Shown: positions 11,327-21,463, numbered from the stretch's first letter. The stretch: DNA of 64,000 nt from Agrobacterium tumefaciens (GCA_025559845.1 CP048469.1:2294001-2358000), one strand, 5' to 3'. A program made the numbers and translations. The notes: generated by a model from the sequence alone, not told the origin.

Positions 11327-12708
11327 ATTTCATGCTTTACCAGAATGACAAAACGGATCGTCAGCAGAATGGCGGCGGTCGATAGGCCGATCAGAAAGCC
11401 GAACCAGATGCCGCGCCCGCCGAGCCCGAATGGAAAGGCCATGGTCCAGGCCAGCGCCAGCCCGATTGGCCAATAGGAAACCAGTGCCAGCATTGCCGGA
11501 ATACGGGCATCCTTCAGTCCCCTAAGGAGACCGGCGGCAACCGCCTGAATACCGTCCACAAGCTGAAACACACCGGCAATCACCACAAGCCCGCTGGCAT
11601 AAGCAAGCACCTCAGGCGCTTCTGGCAATTTCGCGTCGAGGAACCACTGCGCGAGGAACTGCGGAGCCATTGCAAACAGGATACCGCCGCACAATGCAAT
11701 CGCACAGGCAATGACATAAACAGTCACCGCCGCCCGCACCAGAGCGGTATAATCCCGCTGGCCACGTGCAATCCCGACCCTGACCGTCGCCGCCTGAGAC
11801 AGACCAAGCGGGATCATGAAGGCGATGGACGCCAGTTGAAGCGCGATGCCGTGGGCAGCCAGTTCGACAGTGCCGATTTGCCCCATGAGGATCGAAGCCG
11901 CAGCAAACAGCGTCACCTCGGCAAGGATGGTGATGCTGATGGGCAGCCCGAGACGCAGCACTTCCCACAAAGCGTGCCAGTCCGGCCTCCAGAAGCGGAC
12001 AAACAGTTCGTATTGCCGCGTTTCGTCACGCGTCTGCACGTAACCGACGATAAAGATAAAACTGAAAGCGTTGACGATGACGGCAACGACGGCAGCCCCG
12101 TTCATGCCAAGTGCCGGAAGACCGAAATGGCCAAGAACCAGCGCGTAGGCAAACACGCCGTTTATCACCAGCATGATGATGGTGACATAGAGAATGATAC
12201 CCGCCCGGCCGATCGCGCTGACGAGCCCGCGCAGAACATAAAAAAGCAGGGCCGGCAGAAGCGCAAATTGCGCGATGGCGAGATAATGTCCCGTCAGGGC
12301 CGCCACAGCAGGGTTCTGGCCGAGGGCGATCAAAATCCGCTCGGCATTGAAAAAGATCGGCAAGGACAGGAACCAGTAGGCGATAGCCACCCACATCCCC
12401 ATGCGCAGCGACCGGCGCGCAGCCGTCGCATCGCCCTGCCCGTAGGCCTGGGCCACCATCGGCACGACGGCCACGGAGAAGCCGGAACCGAAAATGAAGA
12501 CAACAAAATAGAACTGCCCGGCAAGCACCATGGCCGCCAGCTTTTCCGCACCGAGCTGACCGACGATCACCATGTCGGTCGTATGGATGCCAAGCTGTGC
12601 GAGCTGCGCACCGATGAGCGGAATGCCCAGCGCTAGCGTAGCCCGAAAATGCGAGAACCACGAACCCGTTCCAGAACGAACGGACTCTGTCATAACCGAC
12701 GAAGACAT
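11311..12708 (-). CDS. MATE family multidrug efflux transporter
   Basis: Inner-membrane antiporter of 465 residues with about 12 hydrophobic helices, in two six-helix halves typical of the MATE (NorM) family. The family start LGIPLIGAQLAQLGIHTTD and the helix 2-3 region VPMVAQAYGQGD are recognisable. It would export cationic or aromatic compounds using a Na+ or H+ gradient; the substrate cannot be told from sequence. It converges on carA and is divergent from the chemoreceptor gene. ATG 12708 is used; ATG 12693, six residues in, is an alternative. Confidence 0.92.
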   Translation of the reverse strand: MSSSVMTESVRSGTGSWFSHFRATLALGIPLIGAQLAQLGIHTTDMVIVGQLGAEKLAAMVLAGQFYFVVFIFGSGFSVAVVPMVAQAYGQGDATAARRSLRMGMWVAIAYWFLSLPIFFNAERILIALGQNPAVAALTGHYLAIAQFALLPALLFYVLRGLVSAIGRAGIILYVTIIMLVINGVFAYALVLGHFGLPALGMNGAAVVAVIVNAFSFIFIVGYVQTRDETRQYELFVRFWRPDWHALWEVLRLGLPISITILAEVTLFAAASILMGQIGTVELAAHGIALQLASIAFMIPLGLSQAATVRVGIARGQRDYTALVRAAVTVYVIACAIALCGGILFAMAPQFLAQWFLDAKLPEAPEVLAYASGLVVIAGVFQLVDGIQAVAAGLLRGLKDARIPAMLALVSYWPIGLALAWTMAFPFGLGGRGIWFGFLIGLSTAAILLTIRFVILVKHEMKTAR

Positions 12709-13033
12709 TTAAATTCACCCGACTGGTAGCCGTCGCCATATTTCCGGAGACGATCAAAGCTTGATGAATAAAATATTCGCTTCCTGCGCGCAAGCGCACC
12801 AATCCACGATTAAAATTTATGCAAAACAGCAAAAAACTTGATCTATTCGGACGTAAACTTGGAAAAAATCAAATTTAACTGAATTTTACTAATTTACATT
12901 ATCAGTTCGATTACCGCTTGAACGCGTATCAAGCTCGGCTGCATGACGCAGAGCGCCCCTGCCTTCCAGGCATGTTTCCCCAACGTTTCCAGAGGCGCCC
13001 TTACGTGCGCATTCGCCCCCAAGGACGTGTAGC
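12709..13033. other. MATE-chemoreceptor divergent intergenic region
   Basis: A 325-bp region with an AT-rich core (about 12800-12910) that probably carries both promoters. No gene or strong inverted repeat was seen. Confidence 0.4.
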
Positions 13034-15127
13034 TTGTCGAAAAAATCCAATCTGATGACGCGCATTCTGCTTGCCGCGTCCCTTCTTGTCGTCGCCGCTT
13101 TTGTGGGTTTTTCGGCCTACATCGATAGCTTGCAGCGCAAGGTCACGACCAATTCCGTAGCCGAGAACATTGAATCCTCCGGAAAGCAGGCCTCACAAAG
13201 CATTGCCAACTGGCTGAATGGTCGCATCATGCTGACCGACACGGTCGCCAAGACACTTGGCAAGCTGACCGACGATGGCGCCAAGGTACAGTTCCTGCAA
13301 AACGATGTACTGACCGGCCAGTTCATGTCCACCTACTTCGGTGACGCATCGAGCGGCAAGTTCACCACATGGCCTGCACAGCCGCTGCCGGCTGATTACG
13401 ACCCGCGCAAGCGCCCCTGGTACTCGGATGCGGTAAAGGCTGGCAAGCCGGTACTGACCGAACCATACGCCGACGCCTCGACCGGCGGTCTCATCATTAC
13501 CGCGGCGGTGCCCGTGAACATCAACGGTACGCTTGCAGGCGTGACCGGCAGCGACTTCTCGCTCGACACGCTCGTCACGATGATCAAGTCAGTCGACGCC
13601 GGCACGGATGGTTATGCCTTCCTCGTCAGCAAGGATGGCAAAATCCTGATCCACCCGGATGCGAAATTCGTCGGCAAGCCGATGACCGATCTCTTCAAGG
13701 TCAATACACCGGCAATTTCTTCGGCAATCTCGGAAACCGATATTGACGGCAAGGGCAAGATCACCAGCTTCATTCCTGTCGCTGGTCTGCCGTCTGTCGA
13801 ATGGTATCTTGGCTTCGTTGTCGACTCCGATCTTGCCTACAGCGCGATTGGACAGTTCCGCATTGCTGCCACTGTCGCAACGATCCTGGCCGTCGTCGTC
13901 ATGATCGGCCTGCTGGCCACCCTGCTCAGCAGGATCGTCATCCGTCCGGTCACGCAGATGACGGCAGCGATGGAAGGTCTGGCAGCCGGCAACCTCGACG
14001 CTGCCATTCCCGGTCAGGAACGCACCGATCAGATCGGCTCCATGGCAGCCGCAGTTGCGGTGTTCCGCTCCAATGCCCTTGAGCGCCTGCGCCTTGAGGA
14101 CAATGCCGAGCACACCCGCAATCTCTCCGAACAGGAACGCAACGAGCGCGAAAGACTGGCGGCCAAGGACGCACAGGACATTCAATTCGCAGTCGATGCC
14201 CTGGCAACAGGCCTTGCTCATCTGTCAGAAGGCGACCTGAATTACCGCATCCAGACGCCATTCGTAACGCGTATCGACCGTTTGCGCAGCGACTTCAACA
14301 ACTCCGTCGCCAAGCTGAACGCGGCGCTGATCACTGTCGGCCAGAATGCCCGCGCCATTGATGCCGGTGCCACTGAGATCCGCCAGTCGGCCGACGATCT
14401 GGCGCGGCGCACCGAACAGCAGGCTGCCTCTGTTGAAGAAACCGCTGCGGCACTGGAAGAAATCACCACCACAGTCAAGGATTCCGCACACCGTGCAGAG
14501 GAAGTTGGCCGTCTGGTCGAGCGCACCCGCAACAATGCCGAACAATCCGGCGTGATCGTCGGCGATGCTGTTCGGGCCATGGAAGGCATCGAAAGCTCGT
14601 CGTCGGAAATCTCCAAGATCATTGGCGTGATCGACGATATCGCCTTCCAGACCAACCTTCTGGCTCTGAATGCCGGCGTTGAAGCCGCACGCGCTGGCGA
14701 GGCCGGCAAAGGCTTCGCTGTCGTGGCTCAGGAAGTCCGCGAACTTGCGCAGCGTTCCGCCAATGCGGCGAAGGAAATCAAGACGCTGATCAACACATCG
14801 ACATCGCAGGTCCAGTCTGGTGTCGACCTGGTCGGCAACGCTGGAAAGGCCTTGGAAACGATCGTCCGCGAAGTGCAGGAAATCAACCGGCACATCAACG
14901 CGATCGTTACCGCCTCGCGCGAACAGTCGACAGGTCTTCAGGAAATCAATACCGCCATCAACACCATCGACCAGGGCACGCAGCAGAATGCCGCCATGGT
15001 CGAAGAGCAGACGGCGGCAAGCCACGGCCTGGCCACAGAAGCGGCCGCCCTCAATGAGCTGCTGGCACAGTTCAAGCTGGAAGCCGAACGTTACGGCTCC
15101 GCCTCCAGCTATGGGCGCGCAGCGTAA
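13034..15127 (+). CDS. Methyl-accepting chemotaxis protein, dCache_1 amino-acid type
   Basis: Transmembrane chemoreceptor of 697 residues. A membrane helix (about 11-30) precedes a periplasmic dCache_1 domain (about 35-280), a second helix (about 285-307), HAMP, and a cytoplasmic signalling domain with the hairpin tip [21 protein letters not shown]. The ligand pocket carries Tyr122, Arg127, Trp129, Tyr130, Tyr145, Asp147 and Asp174. These match, one residue offset, the amino-acid-binding signature I know from Pseudomonas PctA, so amino-acid ligands are likely. No C-terminal NWETF-type pentapeptide is present. The start is TTG 13034, eight bases after AAGGA; ATG 13055 is possible but would lose the positive N-terminus. 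Confidence 0.93.
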   Translation: MSKKSNLMTRILLAASLLVVAAFVGFSAYIDSLQRKVTTNSVAENIESSGKQASQSIANWLNGRIMLTDTVAKTLGKLTDDGAKVQFLQNDVLTGQFMSTYFGDASSGKFTTWPAQPLPADYDPRKRPWYSDAVKAGKPVLTEPYADASTGGLIITAAVPVNINGTLAGVTGSDFSLDTLVTMIKSVDAGTDGYAFLVSKDGKILIHPDAKFVGKPMTDLFKVNTPAISSAISETDIDGKGKITSFIPVAGLPSVEWYLGFVVDSDLAYSAIGQFRIAATVATILAVVVMIGLLATLLSRIVIRPVTQMTAAMEGLAAGNLDAAIPGQERTDQIGSMAAAVAVFRSNALERLRLEDNAEHTRNLSEQERNERERLAAKDAQDIQFAVDALATGLAHLSEGDLNYRIQTPFVTRIDRLRSDFNNSVAKLNAALITVGQNARAIDAGATEIRQSADDLARRTEQQAASVEETAAALEEITTTVKDSAHRAEEVGRLVERTRNNAEQSGVIVGDAVRAMEGIESSSSEISKIIGVIDDIAFQTNLLALNAGVEAARAGEAGKGFAVVAQEVRELAQRSANAAKEIKTLINTSTSQVQSGVDLVGNAGKALETIVREVQEINRHINAIVTASREQSTGLQEINTAINTIDQGTQQNAAMVEEQTAASHGLATEAAALNELLAQFKLEAERYGSASSYGRAA

Positions 15128-15149
15128 AAAAGACGCATGAGACAAAGGA

Positions 15150-15178
15150 ATGGCCGGAGCGATCCGGCCATTTTTATT
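15150..15178 (+). terminator. Terminator of the chemoreceptor gene
   Basis: A 9-bp perfect stem (ATGGCCGGA 15150-15158, TCCGGCCAT 15163-15171) has a GCGA loop and is followed by TTTTATTT. Confidence 0.9.
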
Positions 15179-15215
15179 TCAACTGTGTCGGGAAAACTCT
15201 CTTCTGCCCCAAGAC

Positions 15216-15233
15216 TCTCCTGTAGACAGGAGA
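15216..15233 (+). promoter_or_regulatory. Inverted repeat upstream of the DUF2938 gene
   Basis: TCTCCTGT-AG-ACAGGAGA forms a perfect 8-bp inverted repeat with a 2-bp centre, 25 bp before the DUF2938 start. The tight centre suits a dimeric repressor site better than an RNA hairpin. No regulator gene is adjacent. Confidence 0.45.
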
Positions 15234-15258
15234 TGGTAGATTTTGATGGAGGAAACGC

Positions 15259-15738
15259 ATGTTTGAAGTGTTGTGGCGCGGCGTGTTGATGGGGATTGGC
15301 GGAACCGTCTTCATGGACATCTGGGCGATTGTCCTGCACCGCTTTTTCGGCCAGCCGGCACCAAACTGGGCACCCGTCGGCCGCTGGTTCTGGCATGTGC
15401 CGAAAGGCAGAGTCTTCCATGACAGCATCGCCAATGCCGCGCCTTACGATCACGAGCTGACGCTCGGCTGGATTTCACACTACGCCGTCGGCATCCTCTA
15501 CGGCATCATTCTGGCGCTCGTGGTTCCGGCGTCGTGGTTCGCGAACCCGACTTTCCTCCTGCCCTGGATCGTTGGCATCATAACCGTCGGCGCTGGCTGG
15601 TTCCTGCTGCAGCCCGGCCTTGGCATCGGCTGGGCAGCCTCGAAAACACCCAATCCTAACAAGGTCCGTTTCCTGAACCTGGTTGCCCACACCATCTTCG
15701 CACTCGGCATGTACGCTGTGGCGCTGTTGATCCGGTAA
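15259..15738 (+). CDS. DUF2938 membrane protein
   Basis: A 159-residue integral membrane protein of the DUF2938 family, function unknown. About four hydrophobic helices are visible (for example MGIGGTVFMDIWAIVL, GILYGIILALVVPASW and the C-terminal HTIFALGMYAVALL). The family-type ISHYAVGILYG and GWFLLQPGLGIGWAASKTP segments are present. The ATG has a strong ribosome site (GGAGG, seven bases upstream). It stands alone between two terminators. Confidence 0.82.
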   Translation: MFEVLWRGVLMGIGGTVFMDIWAIVLHRFFGQPAPNWAPVGRWFWHVPKGRVFHDSIANAAPYDHELTLGWISHYAVGILYGIILALVVPASWFANPTFLLPWIVGIITVGAGWFLLQPGLGIGWAASKTPNPNKVRFLNLVAHTIFALGMYAVALLIR

Positions 15739-15740
15739 AG

Positions 15741-15766
15741 AAAAGGGGCCGAATGGCCCCTTTCTG
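15741..15766 (+). terminator. Terminator between DUF2938 and zinc peptidase genes
   Basis: A 9-bp stem (AAAGGGGCC 15742-15750, GGCCCCTTT 15755-15763) has a GAAT loop. It lies between two converging stop codons and can serve both strands, though the T-runs are short. Confidence 0.75.
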
Positions 15767-15774
15767 TATCTTGG

Positions 15775-16692
15775 TCAGATATCGGCCGAGAATGTATCAC
15801 AATCCTCGACACGACCGTTCTGGAAACCACGCTTGAACCATTCCGCGCGTTGGGCCGATGTACCGTGGTTGAAGCTGTCCGGTACCACATAACCCTGCGT
15901 CTGCTTCTGCAACGTGTCGTCACCGATCTGGTGAGCGGCATTGAGCGCCTCTTCCAGATCGCCGGTCTCCAGAATGCCCTTCTGCTCGGTGAACTTACCC
16001 CAGATACCCGCGTAGCAGTCCGCCTGAAGTTCAACGCGGACCGACATGCGGTTGGCATCGACCTGGCTCATCGACTGACGGCGACGATTGAATTCCGGCA
16101 ACACGCCGGTCAGGTTTTGCACATGGTGACCAACCTCATGGGCAATCACATACGCCTGCGCAAAGTCGCCGGACGCTCCGAAACGCTGATCGAGTTCCTT
16201 GAAGAAACTGGTGTCGAGATAGACCTTGCGGTCCGTCGGGCAATAGAATGGCCCGCTTGCTGCCGATGCATAACCGCAAGCCGACGACACCTGCCCGGAA
16301 AAGAGCACCAGTGTTGGCTTCTCGTAGGTTTCACCGGCAGACTGGAAAATACCGCTCCAGGTGTCCTCGGTTTCGGCAAGAACCGTCCGAACGAACGCGG
16401 TCGTGTCATCGGACGACTGGCCCTGCGGCCGCGTACCGGTCTGTTGCGTCGTACTGCCGCCATCAAGAGAAACATCACCGCCTGAAAGCAGCGTCAGCGG
16501 GTTGATGCCAAGCACCCAGCTTATCAGCAGAATAAGCAGAATACCGCCGATCCCGATACCGCCACCGCGCCGGCCAACCGGCACGCGCAATCCACCTCGC
16601 CCAAACGGATCGCCACCCGATGAACCCGACCCAGCCGACATTCCGCGCCTGTCTTCAATATTGTCTGACTGGCGGCGCCCTCTCCATTCCAT
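15775..16692 (-). CDS. Neutral zinc metallopeptidase, YpfJ family
   Basis: A 305-residue membrane-anchored protein of the YpfJ/KPN_02809 family. A basic, Gly-rich N-terminus leads into a single helix (about 44-63, GIGIGGILLILLISWVLGI). The rest should be periplasmic. The zinc motif HEVGHH (His185, Glu186, His189) is intact, and the paired cysteines SSACG and FYCPTD fit the family. Peptidase activity is inferred from the motif; physiological substrates are not known. It is followed closely by a converging DUF2938 gene and has no operon partner. Confidence 0.9.
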   Translation of the reverse strand: MEWRGRRQSDNIEDRRGMSAGSGSSGGDPFGRGGLRVPVGRRGGGIGIGGILLILLISWVLGINPLTLLSGGDVSLDGGSTTQQTGTRPQGQSSDDTTAFVRTVLAETEDTWSGIFQSAGETYEKPTLVLFSGQVSSACGYASAASGPFYCPTDRKVYLDTSFFKELDQRFGASGDFAQAYVIAHEVGHHVQNLTGVLPEFNRRRQSMSQVDANRMSVRVELQADCYAGIWGKFTEQKGILETGDLEEALNAAHQIGDDTLQKQTQGYVVPDSFNHGTSAQRAEWFKRGFQNGRVEDCDTFSADI

Positions 16693-16789
16693 GCTTTTCT
16701 CCCGGCGAAAGACCGCCTCAATAACCGCTGAACAACGATACTATAACGCATCTTGTTCCCGAAGACAGCAGAGGAGACGGTGTCTTGCG

Positions 16790-16981
16790 TCAGATCGCGT
16801 GGGGACGCTGGTACCAGACGGCAAAACAGAAAAACGCGAAGATGATGACGACAGGAAGCAAGGACATGAAATCCACGGGACCGGATCCAAAAACGGCAGC
16901 TTGCATGATACGCCCCGGGACGAATGTGAAAGCCCCCGCCACCACGATGCCACCGAGATATACACTCTGCATGATGCGCAA
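16790..16981 (-). pseudogene. DUF2306-like membrane protein, C-terminal remnant
   Basis: A 60-63 residue hydrophobic frame (TTG 16981 or ATG 16972) with two membrane helices. Its first part, YLGGIVVAGAFTFVPGR, resembles the last helix of DUF2306 proteins as I remember them, and a second hydrophobic segment (LLPVVIIFAFFCFAVWY) closes it. A stop codon lies five codons upstream of the TTG, so the N-terminal helices are missing. No good ribosome site is visible. It lies head to head with a truncated LytTR fragment, which suggests that one deletion removed both 5' ends. It could instead be a genuine small membrane protein. Confidence 0.45.
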
Positions 16982-16990
16982 AATAGAGCC

Positions 16991-17275
16991 GAATTGCTAC
17001 GGTTGTCAGTCCAGGATCACTATACGGATGTTGTAACCACGCGCGGGCATCAACTCGTTCTTCTGCATTTTGCAGATGCGCTGCGCGAAGTGGGCAATGC
17101 GAAGGGATTGCAGGTTCACCGATCTCACTGGATTTCAGATGCGGATGTGATGTCGCTGAAAAAACAGGCCGGACGCCTTTTCATCGTGACCCGGGACGGT
17201 TCGGAAATACCCGTCAGTCGGCCCTACAGCGCCCAAGCGCTGGCGCGCTACGCAGACCGTGTACCGATATATTAA
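16991..17275 (+). pseudogene. LytTR DNA-binding domain, N-terminally truncated
   Basis: About 94 codons encode an almost complete LytTR DNA-binding domain: LSVQDHYTDVVTTRG at its start, the central VHRSHWI and the C-terminal DGSEIPVSRPY. Related rhizobial proteins usually carry several N-terminal membrane helices or a receiver. Here the frame stays open upstream to 16361, but those codons are antisense to the zinc peptidase and the DUF2306-like frame and look non-coding. No ATG or ribosome site precedes the domain; TTG 16994 would give a bare 93-residue domain. I favour a remnant. Confidence 0.55.
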
Positions 17276-17305
17276 GAGTTTCTGTCGATTCCGGAATTTA
17301 TGGGG

Positions 17306-17334
17306 TTCCGTTCTCAAAAACATTTGCCTATAAG
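17306..17334 (+). promoter_or_regulatory. Possible carB promoter
   Basis: TTCCGT (17306-17311) and TATAAG (17329-17334) are spaced by 17 bp. The -35 match is poor and the -10 match fair. A start near 17341 would leave a leader of about 90 bases containing the hairpin at 17371. Confidence 0.4.
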
Positions 17335-17370
17335 CCGCTTCTAGCCTGAAAACATTTGAAGTTGCGCGCC

Positions 17371-17402
17371 CGGCCGGTGAAATCTCACCATGGCCGATTT
17401 TT
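17371..17402 (+). promoter_or_regulatory. Terminator-like hairpin in the carB leader
   Basis: CGGCCGGTGA (17371-17380) pairs with TCACC (17385-17389) and GGCCG (17392-17396) around an AATC loop and a 2-base bulge, followed by ATTTTT. It ends 28 bp before the carB ATG. That leaves no room for a promoter between them, so either it attenuates carB or it ends transcripts of the LytTR remnant with read-through into carB. Confidence 0.55.
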
Positions 17403-17430
17403 GCGCAACAAAAAAACGGAACGAGAGCCC

Positions 17431-20400
17431 ATGCCGAAGCGCCAAGATATCAAGTCCATTCTTATCATCGGCGCTGGACCGATTGTTATCGGTCAGGCAT
17501 GTGAATTCGACTATTCCGGCACGCAGGCCTGTAAGGCTCTGAAGGAGGAAGGCTACCGCGTCATCCTCGTCAACTCCAACCCGGCAACGATCATGACCGA
17601 CCCGGGTCTTGCTGACGCAACCTATGTCGAGCCGATCACACCGGAAGTCGTGGCGAAGATCATTGCCAAGGAGCGCCCGGACGCGCTTCTGCCAACGATG
17701 GGCGGCCAGACGGCTCTCAACACTGCCCTCTCTCTGAAGCGCATGGGCGTTCTCGACCGCTACAACGTCGAAATGATCGGCGCCAAGCCGGAAGCCATCG
17801 ATATGGCTGAAGACCGCGCTCTGTTCCGCGAAGCCATGGCGAGAATTGGCCTTGAAACCCCGCGCTCGATGCTGGCCAATGCCACCGAGATCAAGGACGC
17901 CGACCGCAAAAAGCATGAAGCAGCCCGTTCGGAACTGAAAGCCAAGCTTTCCGGCACGGACCTGGACAAGGCGCTGGACGATCTTGAAAACCAGTGGAAC
18001 CTCGGCGAAACCGATCGCAAGCAGCGTTACATGGCCCACGCCATGGCAATTGCAGCTCAGGCCATCGATCACGTCGGTCTGCCGGCCATTATCCGCCCGT
18101 CCTTCACGCTTGGCGGCACCGGCGGCGGCATTGCCTACAACCGCTCGGAATTCTTCGACATCGTTTCCGGCGGTCTCGACGCATCGCCCACCACCGAAGT
18201 TCTGGTCGAAGAATCGGTTCTCGGCTGGAAGGAATATGAAATGGAAGTGGTCCGCGACAAGGCGGACAACTGCATCATCATCTGCTCGATCGAAAACATC
18301 GACCCGATGGGCGTCCACACCGGCGACTCCATCACGGTAGCTCCTGCCCTCACTTTGACGGACAAGGAATACCAGATCATGCGTAACGCCTCGATTGCGG
18401 TGCTGCGCGAGATCGGCGTTGAAACCGGCGGATCGAACGTCCAGTTCGCCGTCAACCCGAAGGACGGCCGTCTGGTCGTCATCGAAATGAACCCGCGCGT
18501 GTCGCGCTCCTCGGCTCTGGCCTCCAAGGCAACCGGCTTCCCGATTGCCAAGATCGCTGCGAAGCTGGCCATTGGCTACACGCTGGACGAACTCGAAAAC
18601 GACATCACCGGTGGTGCAACCCCCGCTTCGTTCGAACCGTCCATCGACTACGTGGTCACCAAGATCCCGCGTTTCGCCTTCGAGAAGTTCCCTGGCGCCT
18701 CTCCGATCCTGACCACCGCCATGAAGTCGGTCGGTGAAGTCATGGCCATCGGCCGTACCTTCGCAGAATCGCTGCAGAAGGCACTGCGCGGTATGGAAAC
18801 CGGTCTGACCGGTCTCGATGAGATCGAAATCCCCGGCTACGAAGAAGGCGAAGGCTCCAAGAACGCCATTCGCGCGGCCATCGGCACACCGACCCCGGAT
18901 CGCCTGCGCATGGTCGCTCAGGCACTGCGCATGGGCATGACCGAAGAGGAAGTGCACGAGAACTCCAAGATCGATCCGTGGTTCATCGCCCAGTTCAAGG
19001 CGATCGTCGACACGGAAGCGCGTATTCGCGAACATGGCCTGCCGACCGACGCAGAAAACCTGCGTATGCTGAAGGCCATGGGCTTCTCCGATGCCCGCCT
19101 GGCAAGCCTGACCAGCAAGCGCCCGAAGGAAGTTGCCGAACTGCGCAACAGCCTGAACGTCCGCCCGGTCTTCAAGCGCATCGACACCTGCGCTGCCGAG
19201 TTTGCCTCGCCGACCGCCTACATGTATTCGACCTACGAAACGCCGTTCGTTGGCGCGTTGCGCTCGGAAGCTCAGGTTTCGGATCGCAAGAAGGTCGTGA
19301 TCCTCGGTGGTGGTCCGAACCGTATCGGCCAAGGCATCGAGTTCGACTATTGCTGCTGCCATGCTGCCTTCGCCCTGAAGGACGCAGGCTTCGAAGCCAT
19401 CATGATCAACTGCAACCCGGAAACGGTCTCGACCGACTACGACACCTCCGACCGCCTGTATTTCGAGCCGCTGACTGCGGAAGACGTCATCGAAATCATG
19501 CGCGCCGAGCAGGAAAAGGGTGAACTTGTTGGCGTGATCGTTCAGTTCGGTGGCCAGACGCCACTGAAACTGGCCGAGGCACTCGAGAAGAACGGTATCC
19601 CGATCCTCGGCACCGCGCCTGACATGATCGACCTCGCCGAAGACCGCGACCGCTTCCAGAAGTTGCTGATGAAGCTGGACCTCGCCCAGCCGAACAATGG
19701 TATTGCCTACTCGGTTGAGCAGGCTCGCCTCGTTGCTTCCGAAATCGGCTTCCCGCTGGTGGTTCGCCCATCCTACGTTCTGGGCGGTCGCGCCATGCAG
19801 ATCATTCATTCGGAAGGCCAGCTCCAGACCTACCTGCTGGATACGGTTCCGGGCCTCGTTCCGGAAGACATCAAGCAGCGCTACCCGAACGACAAGACCG
19901 GCCAGATCAACACCCTGCTTGGCAAGAACCCGCTGCTGTTCGATAGCTACCTGACGAACGCTGTCGAAGTTGACGTCGATGCACTGTGCGATGGCGAAAG
20001 CGTCTTCGTATCCGGCATCATGGAGCACATCGAAGAAGCCGGCATCCATTCCGGTGACTCCGCCTGCTCGCTTCCGGTTCGCTCTCTGTCGAAGGAGATT
20101 GTCGACGAACTGGAGCGCCAGACGACGGCTCTTGCCAAGGCATTGAATGTCGGCGGCCTGATGAACGTTCAGTACGCCATCAAGGACGGCACGATCTACG
20201 TTCTGGAAGTCAACCCGCGCGCCTCGCGTACGGTGCCTTTCGTCGCCAAGACTATCGGCGCACCGATCGCCAAGATCGCCGCCCGCGTCATGGCTGGTGA
20301 AAAGCTCGATCCGGCGATTGCTGCTTATGGCGAAAAGCCAGATCCGCGCGACCTGAAGCATATTGCCGTCAAGGAGGCCGTATTCCCGTTCGCGCGCTTC

Positions 20401-20916
20401 CCCGGCGTCGATATCCTGCTTGGACCGGAAATGCGCTCCACGGGTGAAGTTATCGGTCTCGACACCGACTTCGCACTGGCATTCGCGAAGAGCCAGCTCG
20501 GTGCAGGCGTCGACCTGCCACGTTCTGGTGCAGTGTTCGTATCGGTGCGCGACGAGGACAAGGAACGCGTTCTGCCGGCTATCCGCATTCTGGTTGAAAT
20601 CGGCTTCAAGGTTCTAGCGACCGGCGGCACGCAACGCTTCCTCGCCGAGCAGGGCATCAATGCCGAGAAGATCAACAAGGTGCAGGAAGGCCGTCCGCAT
20701 ATCGAGGACGCCATCCGTAACCGTCAGGTTCAGCTCGTCATCAACACCACCGACAGCAACAAGGCGATCTCCGACTCCAAGTCGCTGCGTCGCGCCACGC
20801 TGATGCAGAAGGTGCCCTACTACACCACCATGGCTGGCGCCGAAGCCGCCGCACTGGCGATCAAGGCTCTCAAGGCCGGCAATCTGGAAGTGAAGCCGCT
20901 GCAGAGCTACTTCTGA
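17431..20916 (+). CDS. carB: Carbamoyl-phosphate synthase large subunit
   Basis: Synthetase subunit that joins bicarbonate, ammonia and two ATP into carbamoyl phosphate. Its 1161 residues match the long alphaproteobacterial form (E. coli has 1073). Two homologous ATP-grasp halves are visible. The first starts [20 protein letters not shown] with [13 protein letters not shown] and the ligand stretch [20 protein letters not shown]. The second starts [18 protein letters not shown] with YVLGGRAM and [14 protein letters not shown]. An MGS-like allosteric domain closes the protein (about 1020-1161). I use ATG 17431 (MPKRQDIKS), the conserved family start; an upstream in-frame ATG at 17356 overlaps the leader hairpin. 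Confidence 0.98.
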   Translation: MPKRQDIKSILIIGAGPIVIGQACEFDYSGTQACKALKEEGYRVILVNSNPATIMTDPGLADATYVEPITPEVVAKIIAKERPDALLPTMGGQTALNTALSLKRMGVLDRYNVEMIGAKPEAIDMAEDRALFREAMARIGLETPRSMLANATEIKDADRKKHEAARSELKAKLSGTDLDKALDDLENQWNLGETDRKQRYMAHAMAIAAQAIDHVGLPAIIRPSFTLGGTGGGIAYNRSEFFDIVSGGLDASPTTEVLVEESVLGWKEYEMEVVRDKADNCIIICSIENIDPMGVHTGDSITVAPALTLTDKEYQIMRNASIAVLREIGVETGGSNVQFAVNPKDGRLVVIEMNPRVSRSSALASKATGFPIAKIAAKLAIGYTLDELENDITGGATPASFEPSIDYVVTKIPRFAFEKFPGASPILTTAMKSVGEVMAIGRTFAESLQKALRGMETGLTGLDEIEIPGYEEGEGSKNAIRAAIGTPTPDRLRMVAQALRMGMTEEEVHENSKIDPWFIAQFKAIVDTEARIREHGLPTDAENLRMLKAMGFSDARLASLTSKRPKEVAELRNSLNVRPVFKRIDTCAAEFASPTAYMYSTYETPFVGALRSEAQVSDRKKVVILGGGPNRIGQGIEFDYCCCHAAFALKDAGFEAIMINCNPETVSTDYDTSDRLYFEPLTAEDVIEIMRAEQEKGELVGVIVQFGGQTPLKLAEALEKNGIPILGTAPDMIDLAEDRDRFQKLLMKLDLAQPNNGIAYSVEQARLVASEIGFPLVVRPSYVLGGRAMQIIHSEGQLQTYLLDTVPGLVPEDIKQRYPNDKTGQINTLLGKNPLLFDSYLTNAVEVDVDALCDGESVFVSGIMEHIEEAGIHSGDSACSLPVRSLSKEIVDELERQTTALAKALNVGGLMNVQYAIKDGTIYVLEVNPRASRTVPFVAKTIGAPIAKIAARVMAGEKLDPAIAAYGEKPDPRDLKHIAVKEAVFPFARFPGVDILLGPEMRSTGEVIGLDTDFALAFAKSQLGAGVDLPRSGAVFVSVRDEDKERVLPAIRILVEIGFKVLATGGTQRFLAEQGINAEKINKVQEGRPHIEDAIRNRQVQLVINTTDSNKAISDSKSLRRATLMQKVPYYTTMAGAEAAALAIKALKAGNLEVKPLQSYF

Positions 20917-20932
20917 GCGACTGTGATATAAG

Positions 20933-20968
20933 AAACCGGCCAGCAGCAATGTTGGCCGGTTTTGTTTT
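20933..20968 (+). terminator. carB terminator
   Basis: AAACCGGCCA (20933-20942) pairs with TGGCCGGTTT (20953-20962), followed by TGTTTTG, 17 bp after the carB stop. Confidence 0.85.
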
Positions 20969-21028
20969 GTCCAGAGTTTGCCGATCGGCTCGGCAAAACA
21001 ATGGAAGCCCTGGTGGATGGAGGCGTAT

Positions 21029-21463
21029 ATGACGGACAAAATGGAAGTTCTGAACGAGCGGCTGTTTGACGTCGATCGCGAAACGCTGTTCCGGGCTTTC
21101 TCGGAGCCCGAACTGTTGGCGCAATGGTGGGGCCCGCATGGCTTCACCAACACAATTGGCGCCTTCGATTTCAGGCCCGGAGGCACGTGGCAGATCACCA
21201 TGACGGCGTCCAATGGCACCGATTTTCACAACACTTCCACGTTTCAGGAGATCACGGCACCGGCACGCATCGTCTTCCTGCATCACGAGCCGATGCACGT
21301 TTACACGATGGAAATCGACTTTACGGAACAGGAAGACGGCACATTGCTGAACTGGCGAATGCTGTTTGACGCAACAGATGAAAATCTGGAAATCAAAAAG
21401 TTTATCGCTGCTGCCAACGAGCAGAACTTCGACCGATTGGAAGAGGTTGTCCTGCAGCGATAA
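21029..21463 (+). CDS. SRPBCC (AHSA1-type) domain protein
   Basis: A 144-residue cytosolic protein with the START-like SRPBCC fold. The AHSA1/CalC signature is clear: RETLFRAFSEPELLAQWWGP near the start, a central PGGTWQITM, and a C-terminal amphipathic helix (ENLEIKKFIAAANEQNFDRL). Such proteins bind hydrophobic ligands or act as stress-induced cochaperone-like factors, and the ligand is unknown here. The ATG at 21029 follows GGAGG by five bases. It stands alone after carB's terminator, 124 bp ahead of an MFS gene. Confidence 0.88.
   Translation: MTDKMEVLNERLFDVDRETLFRAFSEPELLAQWWGPHGFTNTIGAFDFRPGGTWQITMTASNGTDFHNTSTFQEITAPARIVFLHHEPMHVYTMEIDFTEQEDGTLLNWRMLFDATDENLEIKKFIAAANEQNFDRLEEVVLQR

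Noticed and set aside
16361..17275. A single 304-residue LytTR protein on the plus strand
   Set aside because: The first 200 codons are antisense to the zinc peptidase and a membrane frame, rich in Arg/Pro/Ser and without membrane helices; only the last 94 codons have family similarity.
17341..20361. A 1006-codon open frame antisense to carB
   Set aside because: Long antisense frames are common opposite GC-rich, highly expressed genes; no recognisable domain or ribosome site.
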